Shown: in pieces, positions 10,553-19,222 of the stretch | Numbering within the stretch: position 1 is the stretch's first letter | Layout of the letters: every line of letters starts with the position of its first letter | Assembly: GCA_943369665.1 (NCBI GenBank) | Contig: CALRNX020000001.1 | Span: 496,001 to 560,000 of the forward strand | Source of the DNA: UKL13-3 sp943369665 | GTDB taxonomy: Bacteria > Bacteroidota > Bacteroidia > UKL13-3 | Length of the DNA stretch: 64,000 nt | Reading direction: 5' to 3' | Program-made: the position numbers and the translations under genes | Notes under the pieces: model-generated | Database searches by the model: none | Seen by the model: the letters and a program-made list of their open reading frames with translations, nothing else | Told to the model about the DNA's origin: nothing

Positions 10553-12979
10553 ATGCATACCATACGCTTTTCAGTACTTATTATATTTTCACTTTCAATT
10601 TTAGGAAGCAATGCACAAAATGCATTATCACTTAAAGAGAAAATTGGCGATAAATATTATCGCAACATGAGTTATATGCAGGCTATTGCCACTTATGAAG
10701 ACATATACAAAGAAGACTCAACCAACAAACGTATTTTACCAAACCTTGCCTATTCGTATCGCAAAATTTCGGATGCATACAATGCCGAAAGGATATTTGA
10801 GAAAGTGGTCAATAACGATACCAATAATGCTACCTACGTTCTTGAATATGCTCAAATTTTAGCCATTAATAAAAAATACAAACAATCGGCTGAACAATAT
10901 GAACGTTATGCGCGCCTCAATCCAAATAACAAACGCGGAAAAGCATTCGCAGAAGCCTACCAAAGCAGCAATTCAATTATCAATAAGGATACAAAATCGG
11001 TAATAAGCCTGGCTAATTTTAATTCAAGCCAAAGCGATTTTAGTCCGGCATTTTATAAAAAAGGATTGGTATTTGTTTCAAACAGGAACTACCATACTGC
11101 TATTAAACGCACCTTTGAGTGGGATCAAACTTCATTCCTGGACCTTTATTACATCCCCGACACTTCGTCCATTCAATCGGTAAAACAAGATACCTCCAAA
11201 GGAAAAACCGAACGTAAGAAGATCATTTATAATGATGACGACACAAGAGCCACAAGTAATGACTCCCGTACAATGGGTTATATCGGATATAAATATGCCG
11301 ACACAACCGGTATGTTTGCAACGGCTGCAGTGGTAGCGACTCCTTTCAGCAAAAAAATAAAAACGAAATACCATGAAGGCCCGGCTACATTTACAGCCGA
11401 TCAGAAAACCATCATATTTACCCGCAACAATTATAACAAGGGCAAGGCGCGAAGATCAAAACAAGGCATCAATTTATTACAACTTTACTCTGCCCGAATT
11501 GACAACGATAAATGGACTCAAGTAAAGCCGCTTAATATTAACAATAACAATTATTCAGTTGGACATCCAACGCTCGCTCCGGGAGATACCATTTTGTATT
11601 TTGCCAGCGATATGCCCGGTGGATATGGAGGTACCGATATCTACAAAAGTTACTGGCGAAACAATGAATGGAGCACACCTGAAAACCTCGGTGATAAAAT
11701 CAATACGGATGGCAATGAGCTTTTCCCCTATATTGATAAAGATGGCGTATTCTACTTTTCAAGTACCGGACATCCGGGGCTTGGTGGTCTTGATATTTTC
11801 AGAACATCATTGACCAAAATAGAAATTGAGAACCTGGGACTACCCATCAATAGTAACTACGATGACTTTGGAATTGCACTGAATGGAACAGCCGTTCACG
11901 GATACATCAGTTCCAACAGAAGACGTGGGGTAAATGATGATGATATTTATAAAATAGAGTTGATCAAAACAGCTCCATACACCATTAAAGTGATCGATAG
12001 TTTAACCGGTGAACTTATTGCAAAAAGCCAGGTGATCGTTAATGACTCTATTACCGGAGAGTATCCAACGGTTGATTCTTCTTCTACAGGTAAATTTAAC
12101 GCTAAGCTCTGGAACAACACTGTGTACACCCTAAATGCTTCGGCATATGGATATTTCCCTAAAGTAATGTTTCAACGTTCCGATGTTTATTCACCCGAAA
12201 TGATTGTTCCCCTGGTGCGCAAAGAAAAAGGTTGTATCGTAGCCGGAACGATTACGGATAAAGACACAAAACTCCCGGTTGAAGGAGCACGACTGGTGAT
12301 TATTGACAACCAAACCAAGGATACCGTGTATGATATTCGTACCGGTAAAGATGGAAAATACAGGTACGCAATGCTTAAGGTAAATCGTACTTATAATATC
12401 GATGTAAGCAAAGACGGTTATTTTAACAAACCCTATACCCAACTGCAAACCAGCGATAAAGAATGCGCTTACGATCTTGAACATCCTTTTGATTACCTGA
12501 GAGATTTTGAACTTGAACAAATTGTTGTTGGAAAAGCCATCAAAATTGAAAACATCTACTTCGACCTTGATAAATATTTTATCAGAAAAGATGCAGCAAA
12601 GGAACTCGACAAGATTGTGAAACTGATGCAGGAAAATCCTGATATCATCATTGAATTGAGCTCCCATACCGATTGCCGCGCCACTTTTAAATACAATATG
12701 ACTTTGTCCGACAACAGGGCAAAAGCTTCGGCTGCTTATATAGTTTCCAAGGGTATCAGCAAAAACAGGATAACCGGTAAAGGATATGGTGAAACCAAAT
12801 TGGTAAACGATTGCGCTTGCGAAGGGAAAGTAGTAAGCAGGGTATGTACCGATGATGAGCACCAGGCAAACAGAAGAACCGAATTCCAGGTAACTGGATT
12901 CTTGGTTGATAAGAATACAACCATTTTAAATGAGGGAAGAGGGCAAACCCCAAAATCAGTTCCCGAACCTGTTAAATAA
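10553..12979 (+). CDS. PorE-like protein: TPR, PD40 propeller, regulatory domain, OmpA
   Basis: An 808-residue envelope protein. Order of parts: signal peptide (to SNAQ, about 22 residues); TPR-like helices (about 25-140, YMQAIATYEDIYKEDSTN); a PD40 beta-propeller (about 150-470, with repeats such as ILYFASDMPGGYGGTDIY and FYFSSTGHPGLGGLDIF); carboxypeptidase-type regulatory domains (about 475-640); and a C-terminal OmpA domain (about 665-790; IYFDLDKYFIRKDAAKELD, SSHTDCRA, SDNRAKA) that should bind peptidoglycan. This matches the architecture of PorE, which tethers the T9SS to the cell wall. It is the last gene of the adhesin-PorP triad. Whether it serves the core machine or only this adhesin cannot be told here. 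Confidence 0.88.
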   Translation: MHTIRFSVLIIFSLSILGSNAQNALSLKEKIGDKYYRNMSYMQAIATYEDIYKEDSTNKRILPNLAYSYRKISDAYNAERIFEKVVNNDTNNATYVLEYAQILAINKKYKQSAEQYERYARLNPNNKRGKAFAEAYQSSNSIINKDTKSVISLANFNSSQSDFSPAFYKKGLVFVSNRNYHTAIKRTFEWDQTSFLDLYYIPDTSSIQSVKQDTSKGKTERKKIIYNDDDTRATSNDSRTMGYIGYKYADTTGMFATAAVVATPFSKKIKTKYHEGPATFTADQKTIIFTRNNYNKGKARRSKQGINLLQLYSARIDNDKWTQVKPLNINNNNYSVGHPTLAPGDTILYFASDMPGGYGGTDIYKSYWRNNEWSTPENLGDKINTDGNELFPYIDKDGVFYFSSTGHPGLGGLDIFRTSLTKIEIENLGLPINSNYDDFGIALNGTAVHGYISSNRRRGVNDDDIYKIELIKTAPYTIKVIDSLTGELIAKSQVIVNDSITGEYPTVDSSSTGKFNAKLWNNTVYTLNASAYGYFPKVMFQRSDVYSPEMIVPLVRKEKGCIVAGTITDKDTKLPVEGARLVIIDNQTKDTVYDIRTGKDGKYRYAMLKVNRTYNIDVSKDGYFNKPYTQLQTSDKECAYDLEHPFDYLRDFELEQIVVGKAIKIENIYFDLDKYFIRKDAAKELDKIVKLMQENPDIIIELSSHTDCRATFKYNMTLSDNRAKASAAYIVSKGISKNRITGKGYGETKLVNDCACEGKVVSRVCTDDEHQANRRTEFQVTGFLVDKNTTILNEGRGQTPKSVPEPVK

Positions 12980-13009
12980 TAACCGGTTTTCCAAAAAGAA
13001 CAATTCACG

Positions 13010-13040
13010 AAGGTCGTTTCAATTGAAACGACCTTTTTTG
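13010..13040. terminator. Bidirectional terminator between convergent genes
   Basis: Perfect 11-bp stem AAGGTCGTTTC / GAAACGACCTT with a 4-base loop AATT and a T run. It lies between the PorE-like gene (+) and the cyclase gene (-) and can serve both. Confidence 0.9.
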
Positions 13041-13041
13041 T

Positions 13042-15039
13042 TTATTCCCCAAGCACAAAATACATATCCACCTCCCCTTTATTCTTGGCACTGATTTTTC
13101 CGCGATACTCACAGTTAAACTCATCTTTGATCAACTCATATGTTGAACCGCTGATATTTATTTTACCGGCCTCACTCGTTTGTTCCATGCGGGCTGCCGT
13201 GTTTACCGTATCACCCCAAATATCGTAAGCATACTTTTTCACACCCACGATACCTGCCACTACAGGACCTGTATTAACACCAATTTTTATCTGAAATTTA
13301 CTCCCCGATTCATTAATATACCTTTGAATATCCAAAGCAGCTCTCACCACACGCTGCGCATGATCAGGCACTTCATTTGGCAATCCGCATACAGCCATAT
13401 ATGCATCACCAATCGTCTTTATTTTTTCGAGCTTATATTTTTCGATGATGGCATCGAATGCTGTGAAATTATGGTGAATCACCTGAACAAGTTCTGTTGG
13501 AGACATTCGCTCGCTAAGTCCCGTAAAATTGACAAAATCGGTAAACAATACGCTCACATGATTGTATTGTTTGGCTTCGGCACTTCCGGTATTTTTAAGT
13601 TCTTCCGCCACACCTTCAGGTAAAATATTAAGCAGCAACTCATCACTTTTTTGTTTCTCAGATGTTAATTGCGCTGTTCTATCGGCAACCATCAGCTCCA
13701 ACTGTGCATTTTGATTTTCAAGGATCTGTTTCTTTTCCAACTCCTGTTGGATCGTTGTTTCCGACAGCTGCTTAACTTGCTGCAATTGAGAAGACAGATC
13801 CTTATTTAATTTGGAAAACATCCAAGCCTGGTATACCGAAATGGTTAATGGAATACTCACAATATCGAGCAACAAAATAATTGCAAGAATCGCCCCTAAA
13901 ATGCTTCCGGAAGTATTGAACTCCATTGCTCCCATTACCATTGCTAAAAGTACAACAACAAGCAATGACACAATGAAAAAACCAAAACCTATTCCTAAAA
14001 TAAGTGCTCCCTGTACTTTTCTGATAATCGCTCTTAACAAGCTGATAATACTGTACACTCCGGTATAGATAAGCAATACTCCCAATGCTATTCCAAACTC
14101 AAACGCTTCGGTAAAATAACCCACCAATGCTGTTGCACTCAATACAAAAGCAATGATCAACCACCACCTCCCCTTGTTGTTAAATTGAATATGAATAAAA
14201 AACACAAATGATGCACAGGCAACACAGGCAAAATCAACAATGGCATCTTCAAGGTCATCGTTCCAGTTCGGATCATTCGTAAAGTACCCCCACAAAATGG
14301 AAAACCAAATTCCCGCAATACAAAACATGAAAATACTGAACCACAAATTTGAGCCATTGTGTTTGTAGAATAAAAAAAACAAGAAGTGAAGAAAACCAAG
14401 TGTAAAAAACACAACAAACAAAACCATCAAAAATACCGTGAGCACTACATCATTTACCCTGTTCCCCTCAATCGCAGTATTGGCATGATCCATATCAATG
14501 GAGAATCCTTCCGGATCTTTACCCTCAAAATGATAACGTGCATATCGTATCGCCAACACATGTTCGCCTATCGAATCCATCACAATAATGATCGGAACTT
14601 TTTGCGGATCGAAATACTCAGTGCTATCCTTCCCTTTGATGACACCATACTTTTTAATAAGCTTTCCATCCAGGTATATTTCGGAGGCACCTTTTTGCCT
14701 TACCGAAAACGCAATAGGTTTATGAACAAGGGAACTATCAATGGAAAAACGCAATCTAAACCATCCGATCCCTTGTATAATTGTTGAATCAATAAACTCC
14801 GAATGAATGATTTTCCAGTCACTGTCATTATAATTTGGGGCAGCCATAGCTGAGTCGTCCGATTTACTGTATCGCCAGCGGGCTTTGTCGAAAGCCCTTA
14901 CCAAACTATCCTTTGATAATGAAATGCGTAAACTATCAATTGACGACAGGTGCGTTTGTGAACGAACAATTGTTGAACACATCAGTTGCATCATGCATAT
15001 CAATAGAAGTATCCGAATGGTGTTAGCTGTTTTCAACAT
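13042..15039 (-). CDS. Membrane class III adenylate cyclase with 7TM-DISM-like sensor
   Basis: About 665 residues. From the ATG at 15039 there is a signal peptide; an ATG at 15093 would add 18 residues before it. A periplasmic domain of about 180 residues follows (DSDWKIIHSEFIDS, GWFRLRFSID: 7TMR-DISM extracellular type), then about seven hydrophobic helices, a coiled coil (about 430-480), and a class III cyclase domain from about residue 493. Metal-binding Asp residues sit in LFTDFVNFTG and IGDAYM. The Lys of KTIGDA and the Asp of YDIWGD are the adenine-specifying pair, so the product is probably cAMP rather than cGMP. VNTAARM supplies the transition-state Asn and Arg. It stands alone, convergent with the triad and divergent from the MBL gene. 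The ligand is unknown. Confidence 0.85.
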   Translation of the reverse strand: MLKTANTIRILLLICMMQLMCSTIVRSQTHLSSIDSLRISLSKDSLVRAFDKARWRYSKSDDSAMAAPNYNDSDWKIIHSEFIDSTIIQGIGWFRLRFSIDSSLVHKPIAFSVRQKGASEIYLDGKLIKKYGVIKGKDSTEYFDPQKVPIIIVMDSIGEHVLAIRYARYHFEGKDPEGFSIDMDHANTAIEGNRVNDVVLTVFLMVLFVVFFTLGFLHFLFFLFYKHNGSNLWFSIFMFCIAGIWFSILWGYFTNDPNWNDDLEDAIVDFACVACASFVFFIHIQFNNKGRWWLIIAFVLSATALVGYFTEAFEFGIALGVLLIYTGVYSIISLLRAIIRKVQGALILGIGFGFFIVSLLVVVLLAMVMGAMEFNTSGSILGAILAIILLLDIVSIPLTISVYQAWMFSKLNKDLSSQLQQVKQLSETTIQQELEKKQILENQNAQLELMVADRTAQLTSEKQKSDELLLNILPEGVAEELKNTGSAEAKQYNHVSVLFTDFVNFTGLSERMSPTELVQVIHHNFTAFDAIIEKYKLEKIKTIGDAYMAVCGLPNEVPDHAQRVVRAALDIQRYINESGSKFQIKIGVNTGPVVAGIVGVKKYAYDIWGDTVNTAARMEQTSEAGKINISGSTYELIKDEFNCEYRGKISAKNKGEVDMYFVLGE

Positions 15040-15297
15040 ACTGTTTCGTGTTTTATCTGGTGTAAAAGATACTAACTGTTTCACAAAATACATATCCGCT
15101 TCATTAAAGTGGGTTTGTAGATCATTGCTTTGTCATCTCAAAAATAAGCCGCACTGCAATACTACCTATACCCAATATGGGTGATACAACCATCATATGA
15201 TTCCTGATGATATGAAAGCCACACTACCATTAAACACCTTTCACCGAAAGAGTGCAACCATTTGCCTATTCATTGTTATACAACCCAATACAATATA

Positions 15298-15305
15298 TAC
15301 TTTTG
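15298..15305 (+). promoter_or_regulatory. Candidate -7 box (TAnnTTTG)
   Basis: TACTTTTG fits the Bacteroidota -7 consensus, with ATTG 22 bases upstream. It lies only 6 bases before the ATG at 15312, so the transcript would be nearly leaderless. Confidence 0.4.
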
Positions 15306-15311
15306 TCACCG

Positions 15312-16415
15312 ATGTCAAGATTCAAAAAAATAATGATAGGAACAGTAATTACAGCAGGGGTATTAACAATCGGAACAACAATCGTGATGGAACAACCTGC
15401 ATTTGGAAAAAATCCCAAAGGCAAAAGATTGGAGCGTGTGCAACAATCTCCTAACTATAAAAATGGCGCTTTTCAAAATGAGAGCACAACCCAGGTATTG
15501 CGACCGGATGCTTCCTATTGGAAATTGATGGTGGCCAGCTTTAATAAACCAAAAGACAATACCCCATCGAATCCAATTCCTTCCATTCAAACAAACCTCA
15601 CACAACTTGCCGATGATAAAGCAACGGTTGTGTGGTTTGGACACTCATCCTATCTGATCAAAACAAAAGGTAAAAACATTTTGGTTGATCCCGTTTTTAG
15701 TGGTCATGCTTCTCCTTTTTCATTTGCCGTAAAAGCCTTTGACGGAGCCAATACATATGGCGTAAATGATATGCCTCCAATTGATATTTGCATTATTACA
15801 CATAATCATTACGATCATTTGGATTATGAAACCATCAAAAAAATTCACCCTAAGGTAAAACAATTTTATACTGCCCTGGGTGTGGGTGCCGATCTGGAAG
15901 CTTGGGGAGTGCCTGCCGAAAAGATTGTGGAACTCGATTGGTGGGAAAGCAATACCAATGCCGATAGCATTACCATTACAGCAGCTCCCGCCCGACATTT
16001 TTCAGGTCGTGGATTTGTGCGAGCCAAAACATTGTGGGCCTCATATATTATCAATATTCATGGTTACCAAATTTATGTTGGTGGCGACAGCGGTTACGAT
16101 AACCATTTTAAAGCCATTGGTGGAAAATTTGGAAGCTTTGACCTGGCCTTGTTGGAATGCGGACAATATGGAAACGATTGGCCCTACATTCACATGACAC
16201 CTGAAGAAGTTGTTGTGGCGGCAAAAGAATTAAACACCAAGGTATTGTTTCCAGTACATTGGGCAAAGTTTTCACTGGCCATGCACAGTTGGACCGAACC
16301 CATTGAACGGTTGCTCAAAGCAAATGAAACAGTAAATCTTACCATCACCACACCTTTAATCGGAGAACCGGTTGTACTGGGTGGACAGCTTCCGTTTCAA
16401 AAGTGGTGGAGATAG
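15312..16415 (+). CDS. MBL-fold metallo-hydrolase, UlaG/NAPE-PLD type
   Basis: A 367-residue protein with an N-terminal hydrophobic segment (IMIGTVITAGVLTIGTTIVM), so probably exported or membrane-anchored. The zinc site is clear: THNHYDHLD (HxHxDH), PARHFSGRG, GGDSGYDNH and PVHWAKF. The length and ARHFSGR resemble the N-acyl-phosphatidylethanolamine phospholipase D-like branch of the Lactamase_B_2 family, which suggests a lipid or phosphodiester substrate, but substrate cannot be assigned. I chose the ATG at 15312 because it follows a promoter box and gives a normal N-terminus; a GTG at 15252 is in frame but improbable. Confidence 0.85.
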   Translation: MSRFKKIMIGTVITAGVLTIGTTIVMEQPAFGKNPKGKRLERVQQSPNYKNGAFQNESTTQVLRPDASYWKLMVASFNKPKDNTPSNPIPSIQTNLTQLADDKATVVWFGHSSYLIKTKGKNILVDPVFSGHASPFSFAVKAFDGANTYGVNDMPPIDICIITHNHYDHLDYETIKKIHPKVKQFYTALGVGADLEAWGVPAEKIVELDWWESNTNADSITITAAPARHFSGRGFVRAKTLWASYIINIHGYQIYVGGDSGYDNHFKAIGGKFGSFDLALLECGQYGNDWPYIHMTPEEVVVAAKELNTKVLFPVHWAKFSLAMHSWTEPIERLLKANETVNLTITTPLIGEPVVLGGQLPFQKWWR

Positions 16416-16455
16416 CAGTAAGATAATTGGGAGAACACAATCACTCAATGTAAAC

Positions 16456-16490
16456 AAAGAGGCTTGGTAAACATCTTACCAAGCCTCTTT
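16456..16490. terminator. Strong bidirectional terminator
   Basis: Perfect 15-bp stem AAAGAGGCTTGGTAA / TTACCAAGCCTCTTT with a 5-base loop, between the convergent MBL and cysteine desulfurase genes. Confidence 0.85.
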
Positions 16491-16562
16491 GCTATTAAAC
16501 ATGTTAACCTCTCCACAAGCAAGAGGATTCCAAACATTCATTGCGCATTTCTATTGAGTTTC

Positions 16563-17705
16563 TTAACTCGTAGCTTTCAACTTCAGCATTTCCTGCAATT
16601 TTTCAATTACAAAATCAACTTCCTCTTTGGTGTTTTGTTTACCAAATGAAAAACGAACCGCTGCACGATTCGGATCTGCTTTAATTGCATTCAAAACATG
16701 TGAACCCACATTTGAACCCGAAGAACAGGCACTTCCTCCTGAAGCTGAAATTCCAGCAATATCCAATTTGAACAACATCATTTCTCCGATAGGGCTTGGA
16801 GGGAACGATGTATTTAAAACTGTGTACAACGACTTGCCTTCTGCATCACCATTAAATTCGATTCCGGGGATGGTTGCTCGCAAGCGCTCGATCATATATG
16901 TTTTTAAGCCCTGAATATGGTCTTGCTCATGTGCCAGATCACGGATGGAAATTTCCAATGCTTTGGCCAAACCAATGATACCATATACATTTTCGGTACC
17001 ACCACGCATATTGCGTTCTTGCGCTCCACCCGTAATGTATGGATCAAGTTTCACCGACTTATTGATGTAAATAAAACCTACCCCCTTAGGACCGTTAAAT
17101 TTATGAGCAGCACAAGCTAAAAAATGAATATGCAGCTTGCTCAGGTCTAAATTGTAATGGCCAACCGTTTGCACAGTATCACAATGAAACAATGCATTGT
17201 GTTCTTTGCACAATGCTCCTACTTTTTCAATATCTAATAAATTACCAAGCTCATTATTGGCGTGCATCAAACTCACCAATACATTTTGATTTGTTTTAAG
17301 CAGCTCCTCCAAATGCGTAAGATCAACATGTCCGTTTGGCAATAATTTCACCAAATGCATTTGCACCTTGCCTTCTTTATGCAACTCTTCAACCGTATGC
17401 AACACCGCGTGGTGTTCAATTGGAGAAGTTATAATATGTTTAACGCCCAAGCATTCCACAGATTTGCGAATAGCCATATTATCGGCTTCTGTTCCGCCAC
17501 TGGTAAAAAATATTTCACCCGGAGTGCAGTTCAATAGTTTCGAAACATTTTTACGTGCTTCTTCAATATGCGTTTTCACAGCTCTTCCATGTCCATGTGT
17601 TGATGATGGATTCCCAAAATCGTTTTCCATCAAAGGAATCATGGTAGCCAAAACCTCTTTGTCTAAAGGTGTTGTTGCAGCATTATCGAAATAAACTCTT
17701 TGCAT
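16563..17705 (-). CDS. Cysteine desulfurase (NifS/IscS family)
   Basis: A 380-residue PLP enzyme that removes sulfur from cysteine for Fe-S clusters and thio-modified tRNA. It begins with the family hallmark MQRVYFDNAATTPLD at the ATG at 17705; the longer upstream frame has no homologous look. Other marks are SGGTEADN, HCDTVQTVGH, the PLP Lys in AHKFNGPKG, RGGTENV and the catalytic loop Cys in GSACSSGS. That short loop is typical of the NifS/IscS class, not SufS. No scaffold genes sit next to it. Its start region overlaps nothing but is divergent from the OmpA lipoprotein gene. Confidence 0.93.
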   Translation of the reverse strand: MQRVYFDNAATTPLDKEVLATMIPLMENDFGNPSSTHGHGRAVKTHIEEARKNVSKLLNCTPGEIFFTSGGTEADNMAIRKSVECLGVKHIITSPIEHHAVLHTVEELHKEGKVQMHLVKLLPNGHVDLTHLEELLKTNQNVLVSLMHANNELGNLLDIEKVGALCKEHNALFHCDTVQTVGHYNLDLSKLHIHFLACAAHKFNGPKGVGFIYINKSVKLDPYITGGAQERNMRGGTENVYGIIGLAKALEISIRDLAHEQDHIQGLKTYMIERLRATIPGIEFNGDAEGKSLYTVLNTSFPPSPIGEMMLFKLDIAGISASGGSACSSGSNVGSHVLNAIKADPNRAAVRFSFGKQNTKEEVDFVIEKLQEMLKLKATS

Positions 17706-17845
17706 ATGTTTTATCTTTTTTTGAGAACGAAAAACAATGATAATCAACAAACTTGTTCACTTCACAGATCTTCTTTCCCCTCCTCAATTCTTCATTTATT
17801 TTACCTGAGGGGCAAATATAGTTTTAGTTATAATGATAAGAAACC

Positions 17846-17853
17846 TATTTTTG
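17846..17853 (+). promoter_or_regulatory. Candidate -7 box (TAnnTTTG)
   Basis: TATTTTTG lies 6 bases before the ATG at 17859. No good -33 TTTG is seen. Like 15298-15305 it implies a very short leader. Confidence 0.35.
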
Positions 17854-17858
17854 CTCAT

Positions 17859-18629
17859 ATGCGTTTAGGTATTTTTATTCTGTTGGTATCTGTTTTAGGT
17901 TCTTGTGTTTCGTCCCAAAAGTACGCCAATTCTCAAGCTACAGTAGGCCGGCTGCAAACAGACAGCACCCTTTTGGAAAAACGGATCCATGCCTTACAGG
18001 ACCAGATAAACTACCTTGCCACCAAAAATGCCACCACCGAACAAACCCTCACCCAACGATTACAGGAAAAACAAGATTCGCTCGACCAAAAACAACGTGA
18101 ACTGGCCATCAAGGAAAACAATATCAACGATATGAATGCCCGAAAAGCCCAGGAACAAGAAGCTTTTGGCAAACTATTTACAGGCATCATCAAACCTTTT
18201 TCGGGCTACCCGGCCAATGAAGTAAACACAAGAGCCAACTGCACCCAGATCATTGTAGAAGTAAGCGACAGGGTGTTATTTTTGCCCAATACTTCCAAAA
18301 TAAACATTGAAAAAAATGCAAAAATAGCAACAACCATCGCTGATATTCTGGCCAAACAACCGGATCTTAAGCTCATCGTGGTCAACCATACCGATTCAAC
18401 CTACACCGGCAAAGAAAAATGGGACGACAATTGGAGTTTAGGTGCAGCAAAAGCAAATGCTTTGGTAAGGGTATTGGTTAAAGATTTTAAAATCGCACCA
18501 CAAAGGGTAATGCCTGCTACCCAGGCCGAATTTATAGAACTGTCAAAAGCCAATGCCGCTTTGGGAAAGTCGAGAACATCCTTTCTGTTTTATTCGGAAT
18601 TACTGCCTTGTATACACAATGTAGAATAG
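17859..18629 (+). CDS. OmpA-family lipoprotein with coiled coil
   Basis: A 256-residue protein. The N-terminus MRLGIFILLVSVLGSCVSSQ is a lipoprotein signal with the acylated Cys in LGSC. Residues about 25-110 are a charged coiled coil (QRLQEKQDSLDQKQRELAIK). The C-terminal half (about 130-250) resembles an OmpA peptidoglycan-binding domain (LFLPNTSKINIEKNAKI, VVNHTDS, AAKANALVRVL), although the usual TD...N-LS-RA motif is altered. It probably links the outer membrane to the cell wall. The longer frame that starts at 17700 would overlap the desulfurase start and put 53 unlikely residues before the signal peptide, so I reject it. Confidence 0.8.
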   Translation: MRLGIFILLVSVLGSCVSSQKYANSQATVGRLQTDSTLLEKRIHALQDQINYLATKNATTEQTLTQRLQEKQDSLDQKQRELAIKENNINDMNARKAQEQEAFGKLFTGIIKPFSGYPANEVNTRANCTQIIVEVSDRVLFLPNTSKINIEKNAKIATTIADILAKQPDLKLIVVNHTDSTYTGKEKWDDNWSLGAAKANALVRVLVKDFKIAPQRVMPATQAEFIELSKANAALGKSRTSFLFYSELLPCIHNVE

Positions 18630-18733
18630 TCTTTGGGGAGTCGGCAGTTTCTAACACCCAACTTACATCTTCTGACTTCTAACCTCCAACATCTAACATC
18701 CTCTCTTTTTCCTCCAACATCCAAAATCTCAAA
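18630..18733. repeat. Pyrimidine-rich short repeats between genes
   Basis: Variants of CTTCTAACCTCCAACATCTAAC recur several times in this gap between convergent genes. Closely similar words occur at 42896-42974. Nothing coding. Confidence 0.5.
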
Positions 18734-19222
18734 TTATTTATCGTCCCTCTTCACCGCTTCCAGCACATTGTTTTTAAAATAAAACCGGTAACGCAAATTA
18801 TTAATGCGCACATATTTGGTTTGCAATTTGCCGTAAAGCCATTCCGTTTCAACAGGACTGTTAGCCTTTGGCTGGATCGGTGGCGGGCGTTTCACAATGG
18901 TATCCGGCTTACCAAATATCTGGTTAATATCGGCAGATGAATAAGCCACTACGCTGCTGCTGTTTTCGATGGCTTGGAAAACCATCAGGTAAGAACGGAC
19001 CAATGCAATCCGTTCGGGTTGGTATTTCCGTGGACTGTTTTCCGCTACTTCAAGTTTGTATAATGTTTTTAGTTCCGTGAGAAATGAATCAGCCAGGTGG
19101 GCCAGCGTTTTCACTTCCTGCTTTGTTGCCTTTCTCCGTTCAGGTTCCAATTGTTCATCATTCGTTTGCGCGTGCAATGCACCCGAAAAAAGTAAAAACA
19201 ATATGACAACATTTTTTTTCAT
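18734..19222 (-). CDS. Secreted protein of unknown function
   Basis: A 162-residue protein with a clear signal peptide (MKKNVVILFLLFSGALHAQ). The mature part is charged at first (residues 20-90, mostly helical), has a Pro-rich linker (KRPPPIQPKAN) and ends in a short beta segment (VRINNLRYRFYFKNNVLEAV). I do not recognise a family. Its ATG abuts the stop of the upstream methyltransferase gene with no gap, so the two are co-translated or at least co-transcribed. Confidence 0.7.
   Translation of the reverse strand: MKKNVVILFLLFSGALHAQTNDEQLEPERRKATKQEVKTLAHLADSFLTELKTLYKLEVAENSPRKYQPERIALVRSYLMVFQAIENSSSVVAYSSADINQIFGKPDTIVKRPPPIQPKANSPVETEWLYGKLQTKYVRINNLRYRFYFKNNVLEAVKRDDK

Noticed and set aside
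12191..12862. 223-codon open frame antisense to the OmpA part of the PorE-like gene
   Set aside because: It lies wholly inside a gene with clear domains on the other strand and shows only a mirror of that codon usage.
17700..17858. N-terminal extension of the OmpA lipoprotein gene
   Set aside because: It would bury the lipoprotein signal and overlaps the start of the divergent desulfurase gene.
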